The translations under genes were made by a program, and so were the position numbers. Shown here piece by piece: positions 45,596 through 56,060 of a DNA stretch of 64,000 bases. Under the pieces are notes generated by a model that saw only the letters and a program-made list of their open reading frames with translations, did no database searches and was not told where the DNA came from. The stretch is from an uncultured Pseudomonadota bacterium. Lineage in GTDB: Bacteria > Pseudomonadota > Gammaproteobacteria > Burkholderiales > Rhodocyclaceae. Each line of letters opens with the position of its first letter. Within the stretch, counting starts at the first letter, position 1. The stretch is taken from positions 1 through 64,000 of the forward strand of contig CAMLHL010000004.1 in the NCBI GenBank assembly GCA_946479855.1, given 5' to 3'.

Positions 45596-47548
45596 ATGTC
45601 GCTTGCCAACCAATTCGCTGCCTATACCGCCTGGCGGTCTCGTCTCGCTACTTATATCGGTGAGTTGCAGAGCTGGCTGAGTCAAAACGAACTTTCCGAT
45701 GCCCAGAGCGACCTGCGTCTGACGCAATTGCTCGAACGGCTGCGCGAGGACCGCCTGAACGTCGCCTTTGTCGCCGAATTCTCGCGCGGCAAGTCGGAGT
45801 TGATCAATGCCATCTTCTTTGCCGATTATGGCAACCGGATGCTGCCCTCGTCGGCCGGGCGGACGACGATGTGTCCGACCGAGCTGCTGTTCGATGCCGG
45901 CAAGGCACCTTGCATCGAGCTGCTGCCGATCCAGACGCGTTCGTCGAATTCCAGCGTCAGCGAGTACAAGCGCTTTCCCGACGAATGGACCAAAGTGTCG
46001 CTCGATACTGAATCGCCGGATGCCATGCAGTATGCCCTGCGCCATGTCAGCGAAACGACCCGGGTTTCGCCGGAAGAGGCGGCTCGTCTCGGCTTCGAGG
46101 TCGGCAACGGCCAGATCGAGCTGTACAGCGTCGGCGAGGACGGTTTGGTCGAGGTGCCGCGCTGGCGTCACGCGATGATCAACTTCCCCCACCCGCTGCT
46201 CAAGCAGGGCCTCGTTGTTCTCGACACGCCGGGCCTCAACGCCATCGGCGCCGAACCCGAGCTGACCCTGTCGCTGCTGCCCAACGCCCATGCCGTCCTG
46301 TTCATTCTGGCCGCCGACACTGGCGTTACCCAGTCCGACATGGCGATCTGGCGTGAGCACATTTGCGCCGGCGGCATGGCTCGGCGCGGCCGCATGGTCG
46401 TCCTGAACAAGATCGACGGCCAGTGGGACGAGCTGAAGACGCCCGGCGAAATCGACGCCGAAATCAACCGGCAGGTCGAAACCAGCGCCGATATCCTCGA
46501 GGTACCGGCCAGCCAGATTTTCCCGGTCTCGGCCCAGAAGGGGCTGGTCGCCAAGATCAACGGCGACAGCGCGCTGCTCGAGAAGAGCCGTCTACCACAG
46601 CTTGAATCGGCGCTCTCCCGGGAACTGATTCCCGCCAAGCGCGACATCGTCTGCGACAACACTGAAAGCGAGTTCGGCGATGTCAGTCGCCGCGTGCGCG
46701 GTCTGCTCGATTCCCGCCTCCTCGGTCTGCGTGAACAACTGACCGAGCTGACCGAGCTGCGCGGCAAGAACAAGGGCGTTGTCGAATACATGATGGGCAA
46801 GGTGCGCGCCGAAAAGGACGAGTTCGAGTCCGGTCTGCAGCGTTACTACGCCGTGCGCAGCGTCTTCTCGACGCTGACCAACAACCTGTTCGGCCACCTC
46901 GGCCTCGACGTGCTGCGCCAGTTGACGCACGAAACCCGCGAGGCGATGCTCGACGCGGCGTTTTCCAAGACGCTGTCGGATGCCATGGCCAATTTCTTCG
47001 CCGGTTCGCGCGAGGCATTGGCCAAGTCGAATGGCGAAATCAGCGAGATCCTGGCCATGATGGAGGCGGTGTACAAAAAATTCGCTGTCGAACATGGCCT
47101 CAAGCTGGGTTCGCCGACGACCTTCTCGCTGCTCCGCTACGAGAAGGAGCTCGATCGCCTGCAGGCCTGGTGCGACGACCATCTGAACACGATGGTCAGC
47201 CTGCTGACGCACGACAAGAAGAACATCACCCAGAAGTTCTTCGAGGAAGTGGCTGTTCAGGTTCGCCGTGCCTTCGAGCATGCCAACCGCGATGCCGAAA
47301 TCTGGCTGCGCGCCATCATGGCGCCGATGGAAACCCAGGTCCGCGAGCACCAGATCCAGTTGAAGCGCCGTCTCGAGAGCATCAAACGCATTCACCAGGC
47401 GACCGATACGCTGGAAGACCGGATCGCCGAACTCGACGGCGTCGAAAAGAACCTGCTGCAACAGATCGACGCGCTGGAGGAAATCATTGGCCGGGTCCAG
47501 GAAATGCTGTTGCCGCTCGATCGGCAGCAACTGGAGGCGGCGGCCTGA
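45596..47548 (+). CDS. Dynamin-family GTPase
   Basis: 650 residues from ATG 45596. The N-terminal GTPase domain has G1 AEFSRGKSELINAI, a G2 region with Thr (SSAGRTTMCPTEL), G3 VVLDTPGLNAIG and G4 VVLNKIDGQ. The long C-terminal part (~370-650) is helical and ends in a coiled coil (LKRRLESIKRIHQATDTLED onward), as in dynamin-like proteins that act on membranes. No TM helix or paddle is obvious. A single gene, unlike paired bacterial DLPs. Its role here is unknown: membrane repair, division or phage stress are all possible. A bidirectional terminator follows. Confidence 0.87.
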   Translation: MSLANQFAAYTAWRSRLATYIGELQSWLSQNELSDAQSDLRLTQLLERLREDRLNVAFVAEFSRGKSELINAIFFADYGNRMLPSSAGRTTMCPTELLFDAGKAPCIELLPIQTRSSNSSVSEYKRFPDEWTKVSLDTESPDAMQYALRHVSETTRVSPEEAARLGFEVGNGQIELYSVGEDGLVEVPRWRHAMINFPHPLLKQGLVVLDTPGLNAIGAEPELTLSLLPNAHAVLFILAADTGVTQSDMAIWREHICAGGMARRGRMVVLNKIDGQWDELKTPGEIDAEINRQVETSADILEVPASQIFPVSAQKGLVAKINGDSALLEKSRLPQLESALSRELIPAKRDIVCDNTESEFGDVSRRVRGLLDSRLLGLREQLTELTELRGKNKGVVEYMMGKVRAEKDEFESGLQRYYAVRSVFSTLTNNLFGHLGLDVLRQLTHETREAMLDAAFSKTLSDAMANFFAGSREALAKSNGEISEILAMMEAVYKKFAVEHGLKLGSPTTFSLLRYEKELDRLQAWCDDHLNTMVSLLTHDKKNITQKFFEEVAVQVRRAFEHANRDAEIWLRAIMAPMETQVREHQIQLKRRLESIKRIHQATDTLEDRIAELDGVEKNLLQQIDALEEIIGRVQEMLLPLDRQQLEAAA

Positions 47549-47613
47549 TCGCTTCCGGCGATCAGGGGGGCGATGCTCGTCCTACGGTCGACCGCCTGAA
47601 AGACCAAAAACCG

Positions 47614-47654
47614 GCCAATAAAAAACCCGCGGATGCCGCGGGTTTTTTATTGGC
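47614..47654. terminator. Bidirectional terminator between the GTPase and ferredoxin genes
   Basis: A perfect 19-base inverted repeat (arm GCCAATAAAAAACCCGCGG at 47614-47632, loop atg) whose outer part gives A6/T6 tracts on both strands. It serves the convergent dynamin-family gene and the ferredoxin gene. Confidence 0.95.
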
Positions 47655-47667
47655 TGTGCGCGGAAAA

Positions 47668-48975
<1,308 letters not shown>

Positions 48976-48979
<4 letters not shown>

Positions 48980-50265
48980 TCTGCCGCCACCGTCACCGTG
49001 ATCAGGTTGGCCGGGCGCACGCGGCGGGCAAATGCCGTCCTGATCTGCTCAGCCGTGACGGCCTGCACCTTGGCTTGGTACTGGTCGAGATAGTCGAGCG
49101 GCAGGCCGTAGAAGCCGATGTTGGCGACGTTGTCGAGAATCTTCTTGTTGCTGTCCAGGCGCAGCGGAAAACTGCCGGTCAGGTTGGCCTTGGCGGCGGC
49201 CAGTTCCTCGTCGCTCGGACCCTCCTTGAGGAAGCCGGTGAGGACGTCGCGGGCGACCTTGATCGCGTCCCTGGCCTGCGAACGCTTGGTCTGCAGGCCG
49301 ATCTGGAAGGGGCCGCTCTGCTTCAAGGGCGAGAAATAGCTGTAGACGCTGTAGGCATAGCCGCGCTGATCGCGGACTTCCTTCATCAGGCGCGAAACGA
49401 AACCGCCGCCGCCCAAGGTGTAGTTGCCGACGAGCAGCGGGAAGAAGTCCGGATTGCCGCGCTCGATGGCGGGCAGGCCGATATAGACGTGCGCCTGGGT
49501 CGCCGGGTGGGCCAGCGCGATGGTATTGCCGGCCGGCAGTTCGGGGGCGGCCGGCAGCGTCGCGGCCTGGCCCTTGGGCAGACCGGCGGCGATGGCTTCG
49601 GCGATTTTTTCGGCGTCCGGGCGCGACAGGTCGCCAACCAGCGTGATGCTGGCGTTGGCGGCGTTGTAGTAGCGGGCGTAGAAGGCGGCAAGGTCGTCGC
49701 GGGTCAGGGTGGCGACCGATTCCGGCGTGGCCTGCCGGCCGTAGGGATGGTTCGGGTACATCGCCGCCCAGAAGGCCTTGCCGGCGATGCTGTCGGGGCG
49801 GGTCATTGCCTCCTTGAGGCTGGCGATGGTGCGATTCCTCTCCCGTTCGACAATCGCGGCGTCGAACAGCGGCTGGTGCAACACGCTGTTGAGAATGGCC
49901 AGGGCCGGCTCGCGCTTGTCCTTGGCCGACAAGGTGCGCAGGGTGATGTTGGCGCGGTCGGTGTCGGCGCCGCCACCGAGGTTGGCGCCGATGTCGGCGA
50001 GCTGCTCGGCGATGGCGGTCTCGTCGAGCTTGCCGGCGCCGAGATCGAGCGCGCCGCGGGTCAGTGCGGCGAGACCGGACTTGCCGGCCGGGTCGAACAT
50101 CGAGCCGGCGGCGAAATCGACCTGCACGTCGAGCATGGGCAGAACCCGGCTTTCGACGAAATAGACGCGAGCCCCGGAGGGCGAAACCCAGTGTTCGATC
50201 TTGACGCCGGCCAGGGCGCTCTGGGCGAAAAACAGCGCAAATGCTACGGTCAACAGTCTTTTCAT
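48976..50265 (-). CDS. M16-family peptidase homologue, non-catalytic subunit
   Basis: 429 residues with a signal peptide (~1-19, ALA|G). Two M16 half-domains are present, but the zinc motif HxxEH is missing: the corresponding place reads GKSGLAALTRGALDLGAG. The C-terminal substrate-contact Arg/Tyr pair is kept (DQRGYAYSVYSYF). Such subunits form a clam-shell heterodimer with a catalytic partner, which is encoded directly upstream. Periplasmic. Length and order match the YmxG/PqqL-like pairs of proteobacteria. Confidence 0.92.
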
Positions 50266-50303
50266 GATGTTTTTCTAGTACCGGCTGGTGGTTGCATGGT
50301 GCA

Positions 50304-51662
50304 TCAGTGACGGGTGGCGACAGCCGGGCGGCGCGGCTTGCCGTCGAGCGGCTGCGGGTCGAGGATGCCGATGGTCAGGGTATCGTCGGTGAAGTATTTT
50401 TTCGCCACGGCCTGGACGTCGGCGGCGCTGACCTTCTGCAGTTTGTCCAGCATGTGGTCGAGCTTCTGGTAGGGCAGGCCGGCCGCTTCGATCTGGCCGA
50501 TTTCCATGGCCTGACCGAACATCGAGTCGAGTTTATACACTTCGCCAGCGACCAGTTGGGCCTTGGCCCGTTTCAGTTCGGCTTCGCTGACCCCGTCCTT
50601 CTGGACGCGGGCAATCTCGGCGCGCAGGGCGGCTTCGAGATCGGCCACGCTCCTGCCTTCCGACGGCGTGCCGTGCAGGTAGAGCATGCCCGGGCCGCGC
50701 GCCGTGTTGTCGTAGTCGATGCCGGCCGACAGCGCCACCTTGTCCTCGCGCACCAGCTTCTTGTTGAAGCGGGCGGCGTCGTGGCCGTCGAGGATGGCGG
50801 CGAGCATCTGCAGCGCGTAGGGGTCGCTGTCCTTGTCGATGTCGCGCAGGATCGGCGCCTTGTAGCCCATGATCAGCACCGGCAGCTCGGCCGGCGCCTT
50901 GACGTTGACCCGGCGCGTGCCTTCCTGCGCCGGTTCGATCTGCTGCTTGCGGGCCGGCAGGGCGCGCCCTTCGAGCGGCCCGTAGTATTTCTCGGCCAGC
51001 GCGAAGACGGCCTTGTGGTCGACGTCGCCGGTGATCACCACGTAGGCGTTGTTGGGCACGTACCAGGTGTCGTACCAGGCCTTGGCATCGGCTGCGGTCA
51101 TCGTTTCGAGGTCGTTCATCCAGCCGATGATCGGCCGGCGGTAGGGGTGAGCCTGGAAGGCGACGGCGTTCAACTGCTCGAACAGCTTGGCCTGCGGATT
51201 GTCGTCGGTGCGCATGCGGCGCTCTTCCATGACGACCTTGATCTCCTGGGCGAATTCCTCCGGTGCGACAGTCAGGTGGCGCATGCGGTCGGCCTCGAGC
51301 TGCATGACGTCGGCCAGCTTTTCCTTCGGCACCTGCTGGAAGTAGGCGGTGTAGTCGCGGCTGGTGAAGGCGTTGTCACGGCCGCCGGCGGCAGCGACGC
51401 GCTTGTTGAACTCGCCGGGGCCGACGCTCGGTGTGCCCTTGAACATCATGTGTTCGAGCACGTGGGCGACGCCGGAGGTGCCATCGACTTCATCGATGCT
51501 GCCGATCCGGTACCAGACCATCTGGACGGCAGTTGGCGCCCGGTGGTCTTCCTTGACGATGATGCGCAGGCCGTTCTTCAGCGTGGTCTCGTAGGGGTTG
51601 GCGAAGGCTGCGGTCGACAGCCCGGCAGCGAGCAAAACGGGAAGCAGGTATTTGAGGCGCAT
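50304..51662 (-). CDS. M16-family zinc peptidase, catalytic subunit
   Basis: 452 residues with a signal peptide (~1-21). Inverted zinc motif in SGVAHVLEHMMFKGT (HxxEH) and the third ligand region VVMEERRMRTDD about 75 residues on. Two M16 half-domains; probably degrades peptides in the periplasm together with the non-catalytic partner encoded 38 bases downstream. Divergent from ftsY. Confidence 0.94.
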   Translation of the reverse strand: MRLKYLLPVLLAAGLSTAAFANPYETTLKNGLRIIVKEDHRAPTAVQMVWYRIGSIDEVDGTSGVAHVLEHMMFKGTPSVGPGEFNKRVAAAGGRDNAFTSRDYTAYFQQVPKEKLADVMQLEADRMRHLTVAPEEFAQEIKVVMEERRMRTDDNPQAKLFEQLNAVAFQAHPYRRPIIGWMNDLETMTAADAKAWYDTWYVPNNAYVVITGDVDHKAVFALAEKYYGPLEGRALPARKQQIEPAQEGTRRVNVKAPAELPVLIMGYKAPILRDIDKDSDPYALQMLAAILDGHDAARFNKKLVREDKVALSAGIDYDNTARGPGMLYLHGTPSEGRSVADLEAALRAEIARVQKDGVSEAELKRAKAQLVAGEVYKLDSMFGQAMEIGQIEAAGLPYQKLDHMLDKLQKVSAADVQAVAKKYFTDDTLTIGILDPQPLDGKPRRPAVATRH

Positions 51663-51771
51663 GGGGTGACGGGGCTTTCTGCTAGAATTCAGGGCTGATT
51701 TTGCATCGAACCGGACGGCATCTTAACGGCTTGCCGCCCGCCTGTCAGCAAGGCTTGAGACCCCGATCCCC

Positions 51772-52743
51772 ATGTTCAGTTTCCTGAAAAAATCCGGCAC
51801 CGCGACCAAGGCCGAAGCGCCGGCCAATACTGCGGCCCCCTCCTGGCGTGAGCGCCTCTTCAAGGGGCTGGCCAAGACCCGCGCCCAGTGGGGCGGCAAG
51901 CTCAAATCCATCTTCTCGCGCGGCAAGGTCGACGACGAACTGCTCGAAGAGCTGGAAACCCTGTTGCTGACCAGCGACTGCGGCATCGAGGCGACCACCC
52001 ATCTGCTCGACGAGCTGAAGAAGGCCGCCAAGCGCGACAAGCTCGATACGCCGGCGGCGATCCAGCAGGCGCTGCACGACGCCTTGCTCGAAACCCTGCA
52101 GCCGCTTCAGCAGCCGCTCGATGTCACGACCCACAAGCCCTACGTGATCATGATCGCCGGGGTCAATGGCGCCGGCAAGACAACCTCGATCGGCAAGCTG
52201 GCCAAGTATTTCCAGACCCAGGGCAAGAGCGTGCTGCTCGCCGCCGGCGATACCTTCCGCGCCGCTGCCCGCGAACAGCTGGAAACCTGGGGCGAGCGCA
52301 ACAATGTCACGGTCGTCGCCCAGGAATCGGGTGATCCCGCGGCCGTCATCTACGACGCCATTTCGGCTGCCAAGGCGCGCGGCATCGACATCGTGCTGGC
52401 CGACACCGCCGGCCGCCTGCCGACCCAGCTGCACCTGATGGAAGAAATCGCCAAGGTCCGCCGGGTGATCCAGAAAATCGAGCCGGAAGGCCCGCACGAG
52501 ACCCTGCTCGTGCTCGACGCCAACATCGGCCAGAACGCGCTGGCCCAGGTCAAGGCCTTCGACAAGGCGATCCACGTGACCGGCCTGGTCCTGACCAAGC
52601 TCGACGGCACGGCCAAGGGCGGCGTCGTCACGGCGATCGCCCGGCAGTGCCCGAAGCCGATTCGCTTCATCGGCGTCGGCGAGCAGATCGACGACCTCCG
52701 CCCCTTCGTCGCCAAGGATTTCGTCGACGCCCTGTTCGAGTAG
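51772..52743 (+). CDS. ftsY: Signal recognition particle receptor FtsY
   Basis: 323 residues. GTPase that docks SRP-ribosome complexes at the membrane. A short charged N-terminal region, the four-helix N domain (~50-125), then the G domain: G1 GVNGAGKTTSIGKLA, the RAAAREQLETWGER motif, G3 VLADTAGRLPTQ, and TKLDGTAKGG. The acidic A domain is much shorter than in E. coli (497 residues), as in many betaproteobacteria. First gene of the ftsY-ftsE-ftsX group. Confidence 0.97.
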   Translation: MFSFLKKSGTATKAEAPANTAAPSWRERLFKGLAKTRAQWGGKLKSIFSRGKVDDELLEELETLLLTSDCGIEATTHLLDELKKAAKRDKLDTPAAIQQALHDALLETLQPLQQPLDVTTHKPYVIMIAGVNGAGKTTSIGKLAKYFQTQGKSVLLAAGDTFRAAAREQLETWGERNNVTVVAQESGDPAAVIYDAISAAKARGIDIVLADTAGRLPTQLHLMEEIAKVRRVIQKIEPEGPHETLLVLDANIGQNALAQVKAFDKAIHVTGLVLTKLDGTAKGGVVTAIARQCPKPIRFIGVGEQIDDLRPFVAKDFVDALFE

Positions 52744-52816
52744 CTTTAACGCTCGCTTGCCCGCAGTCAGCCAACTTTCCCCGCCAACGACGAATCACTA
52801 GCCACTGCCGACAAAA

Positions 52817-53470
52817 ATGATCGAGGCCAGCAATCTGACCAAACGCTATCCGGGCGGCTTCGAGGCCGTCAAGGATGCCAGTTTCCGCATCGATGCCGGG
52901 CAGATGGTGTTGATCACCGGCCATTCCGGCGCCGGCAAGACGACCCTGGTCAAGCTGATCTCGACCATCGAGCGGCCGACGGCCGGCAGCCTGGTGGTCA
53001 ATGGCCAGAACCTGGCCGCCCTCGGGCGCAAAGCCATCCCGCATGTGCGCCGCCACTTCGGCCTGGTCTTTCAGGACCAGAAGCTGCTGTTCGATCGCAA
53101 TGCCCTTGATAACGTGCTGCTGCCGCTGGAAATCGCCGGCCTGCCCCGCCGCGAAGCCGTCCGCCGCGGCCAGGCGGCGCTCGACAAGGTCGGCTTGCTG
53201 GCCCGTGAAAAGGCCCGGCCGATCGCGCTCTCCGGCGGCGAGCAGCAACGGCTGGCGATCGCCCGCGCCGTGGTCAACCGGCCGACCATCCTGATCGCCG
53301 ACGAGCCGACCGGCAATCTCGATGCCGAGTCCGGTGCGGCCATCCTGGAAATCTTTGCCGACTTCCACCGCGTCGGCGTCACCGTCGTCGTCGCCACGCA
53401 CGACCAGAGCTGGATAGCCCGCTACCATCCGAACGTGCTGCGCCTCGATCATGGGAGGGTGGTCGCATGA
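52817..53470 (+). CDS. ftsE: Cell division ATP-binding protein FtsE
   Basis: 217 residues. ABC-type ATPase that with FtsX drives peptidoglycan hydrolase activation at the septum. Walker A GHSGAGKTTLVKLI, signature LSGGEQQRLAIARA, Walker B ILIADEPTGNLD, and switch His in VVVATHDQSW. Its stop overlaps the ftsX ATG. Confidence 0.97.
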   Translation: MIEASNLTKRYPGGFEAVKDASFRIDAGQMVLITGHSGAGKTTLVKLISTIERPTAGSLVVNGQNLAALGRKAIPHVRRHFGLVFQDQKLLFDRNALDNVLLPLEIAGLPRREAVRRGQAALDKVGLLAREKARPIALSGGEQQRLAIARAVVNRPTILIADEPTGNLDAESGAAILEIFADFHRVGVTVVVATHDQSWIARYHPNVLRLDHGRVVA

Positions 53471-54366
53471 ACGCCTGGTTCACCCAGCACCGCGCCGCAC
53501 TCGTCGCGGCTTTCCGTCGCCTCTGGGCGACGCCGCTCAATACGCTGCTTTCGCTGCTGGTCATCGGCATCGCAATGACCCTGCCGGCCTTCGGCTATGT
53601 CGCCCTCGACAACCTGCGCGATCTCGGCCGCAACGCTTCCGGCGTGCAGCAGATCAGCCTGTTCATGAACCTCGAGGCCAGCAAGAAGGACATCGGCGAA
53701 ATCGAGAATCGACTGCGCGCCGCGGCCACCGGCAAGTGGCGTTTCGTGCCCAAGGAAGAGGCGCTGAAACGCATGCAGGCCAGCGAAGGCATGGCCGAGA
53801 TCGTCGCCAGCCTGCCGCGCAATCCGCTGCCCGATGCCTTCATCGTCGACCCGGCCAACACCGAACCGGAAGCACTGGAAATCCTGCGCAAGGAAATCGC
53901 CGGCTGGCCCAAGGTCGCCCATGTCCAGCTCGATTCGGCCTGGGTCAAGCGTTTCGACGCCTTCCTGCGTCTCGGCAAGCTGGCGCTGTGGATGCTGGCC
54001 GGGCTGTTCGCTGCCGGCCTGGTGGCCGTCACCTTCAACACCATTCGCCTGCAGGTCATGGCGCAGTCGGCTGAAATCGAAGTGGCGCGGATGATCGGCG
54101 CCACCGATGGCTTCATCCGCCGGCCTTTCTATTACTTCGGCGCCCTGCAAGGGGCGCTTGGCGGCCTGCTCGCAGCCGTCCTGGTCATCGCCGCGTTGCG
54201 CCTGCTGGCTGGCCCGGTTGGCGAACTGGCGGCGCTCTACGGCGGTGCCTATAGCCTGCAGTTGCCTGGGGCTGGCGCAGTGCTCGCGCTGGCGGGCCTC
54301 GGCGCCTTCCTCGGCTGGCTCGGCGCGCAGCTTTCCGTCAGCCTGTCGCTGCGGAAGCTTGACTAG
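53467..54366 (+). CDS. ftsX: Cell division membrane protein FtsX
   Basis: 299 residues with the FtsX plan: an N-terminal TM helix (~20-43), a periplasmic domain (~45-165) that regulates murein-hydrolase activators, and three further TM helices. The family stretch EIEVARMIGATDGFIRRPF is present. It is coupled to ftsE by ATGA. The next gene starts inside its last codons. Confidence 0.96.
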   Translation: MNAWFTQHRAALVAAFRRLWATPLNTLLSLLVIGIAMTLPAFGYVALDNLRDLGRNASGVQQISLFMNLEASKKDIGEIENRLRAAATGKWRFVPKEEALKRMQASEGMAEIVASLPRNPLPDAFIVDPANTEPEALEILRKEIAGWPKVAHVQLDSAWVKRFDAFLRLGKLALWMLAGLFAAGLVAVTFNTIRLQVMAQSAEIEVARMIGATDGFIRRPFYYFGALQGALGGLLAAVLVIAALRLLAGPVGELAALYGGAYSLQLPGAGAVLALAGLGAFLGWLGAQLSVSLSLRKLD

Positions 54367-55960
54367 CCGCCGGGACTTCCTCTGCACGGTGGGGGCGGTT
54401 GCCCTCGCTGGATGCGCCCCGGCCGGAAAGCCGCCGCTGCCGCCCGGCGAACTGCTGGGCATCAACCATTCCCTTGGCCACCGGCTGCGCGATGGCAATT
54501 TTCCCCGGCCCGCCGAAACCCGCCGAACCGGCGTCCTGATCGTCGGTGGCGGCATTTCCGGACTGTCGGCGGCGTGGCGGCTGGCCAAGGCCGGCGTCGA
54601 CGACTTCCTACTCCTGGAAATGGCTGACGAGGCCGGCGGCAATTCGCGCGCCGGGCAGTCGCCGCTCGTCGCCTACCCCTGGGGCGCGCACTACCTGCCG
54701 TTGCCGACGGGCGAAGCGGTGCATGTGCGCGAGCTGCTGGCGGAACTGGGCGTGCTGCAGGGCGACCCGGCCGCCGCCAGGCCGAGTTACGACGAGCGCT
54801 ACCTGTGTGCGACGCCGCAGGAGCGAGTCTTTCGCAATGGCCTGTGGGAAGAGGGCGTGCTGCCGCATCGGGGCCTCGGCGCCGAAGAGCGCGCGCAGCA
54901 CAAGCGCTTTCACGACCGCATGGCTGACCTGAAGCAGGCGCGGGGCCGCGACGGCCGCCGGCTGTTCGCCATCCCGATGGCGCTGTCGAGCCGCGATCCC
55001 GAATGGCGGGCGCTCGACCGGATTTCCTTCGCGCAATGGCTGCGCGACCATGGCTTCTCGGCGCCGACGCTGCACTGGCTGGCCAACTACGCATGCCGCG
55101 ACGACTACGGCATGGCGCACGATCAGGTCTCGGCCTGGGCCGGGCTGCACTACTTTGCCTGTCGCAATGGCGAGGCGGCCAATGCCGCGACCGATGCCGT
55201 GATCACGGCGCCGGAAGGCAATGCCTGGCTGGCCCGGGCCCTGGCGCAAAAGGCCGGCGAACGGGTGCTGACCGGGGCGTTGGTCTGGCGTTTCGCTGAA
55301 GGCAAGGCGACTGCTACGGTCGACGCGCTTTTAGGGGAAAAAACCGTGCGTTTCGAGGCCCGGCAGGTGATCTGGGCGGCCCCGGCCTTCGTGCTGCCGC
55401 GCGTCTGGCCGGCCATGCCCGGGGAATTGAAGGCGGCGGCGCTGGCCGGCGATTACGCGCCGTGGCTGACCGCCAACCTGCATCTGTCGGATCTGCCCGA
55501 GGAGCGGCACGGCGCGCCGGCGGCCTGGGACAACGTGTTCTACGACAGCCCCGGCCTCGGTTATGTCAGCGCCACCCACCAGCTGATCCGCCGCCGCCTG
55601 CCCGGCACGGTATTCACTTACTACCGCGCCCTGCACGAAGTGACGCCGGCCGAGGGGCGCCGCCTGTTGCTCGAAACGCCGCGCGAGGCTTGGGCGGAGG
55701 GCATCCTGGCCGAACTGGAGCGGGTCCATCCCGGCATTCGCCAGTTGTCGACGCGCCTCGATATCTTCCGCAACGGCCACGCCATGCGCCGCCCGGTGCC
55801 GGGCAGCCTGTACGACGGTCAACGTGAAAAACTGGCCGATTTTCGCAGCCCGCGCCTGACCCTGGCGCATGCCGATCTTTCGGGGTTTTCGCTGTTCGAG
55901 GAAGCGCAGTATCGCGGGGTTTTGGCCGCCGAACGAACTTTAGCGGCCCTGGGGCACTAG
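54359..55960 (+). CDS. Tat-exported FAD-dependent oxidoreductase (amine-oxidase fold)
   Basis: 533 residues. The only start that keeps the signal is TTG 54359, eight bases inside ftsX; it opens with a twin-arginine signal TSRRDFLCTVGAVALAGC that also ends in a lipobox. The FAD Rossmann motif is VLIVGGGISGLSAAWRLAKAG, followed by LLEMADEAGGNSRAG. The order and length fit the flavin amine oxidase/NAD(P)-binding Rossmann superfamily. Substrate unknown. Tat export of a cofactor-loaded enzyme fits the FAD motif. The overlap with ftsX suggests co-expression with the division genes, but a functional link is not shown. Confidence 0.86.
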   Translation: MTSRRDFLCTVGAVALAGCAPAGKPPLPPGELLGINHSLGHRLRDGNFPRPAETRRTGVLIVGGGISGLSAAWRLAKAGVDDFLLLEMADEAGGNSRAGQSPLVAYPWGAHYLPLPTGEAVHVRELLAELGVLQGDPAAARPSYDERYLCATPQERVFRNGLWEEGVLPHRGLGAEERAQHKRFHDRMADLKQARGRDGRRLFAIPMALSSRDPEWRALDRISFAQWLRDHGFSAPTLHWLANYACRDDYGMAHDQVSAWAGLHYFACRNGEAANAATDAVITAPEGNAWLARALAQKAGERVLTGALVWRFAEGKATATVDALLGEKTVRFEARQVIWAAPAFVLPRVWPAMPGELKAAALAGDYAPWLTANLHLSDLPEERHGAPAAWDNVFYDSPGLGYVSATHQLIRRRLPGTVFTYYRALHEVTPAEGRRLLLETPREAWAEGILAELERVHPGIRQLSTRLDIFRNGHAMRRPVPGSLYDGQREKLADFRSPRLTLAHADLSGFSLFEEAQYRGVLAAERTLAALGH

Positions 55961-56060
55961 CAAGGGCGGGGCAGGGTGATATCCTTCCCGAGGGGGAGGG
56001 AGCTGCCGGCGCATGGCAGACCGATTCAGGGCGTTGGCCGCTAAGGACGGGGGAGGGGGA

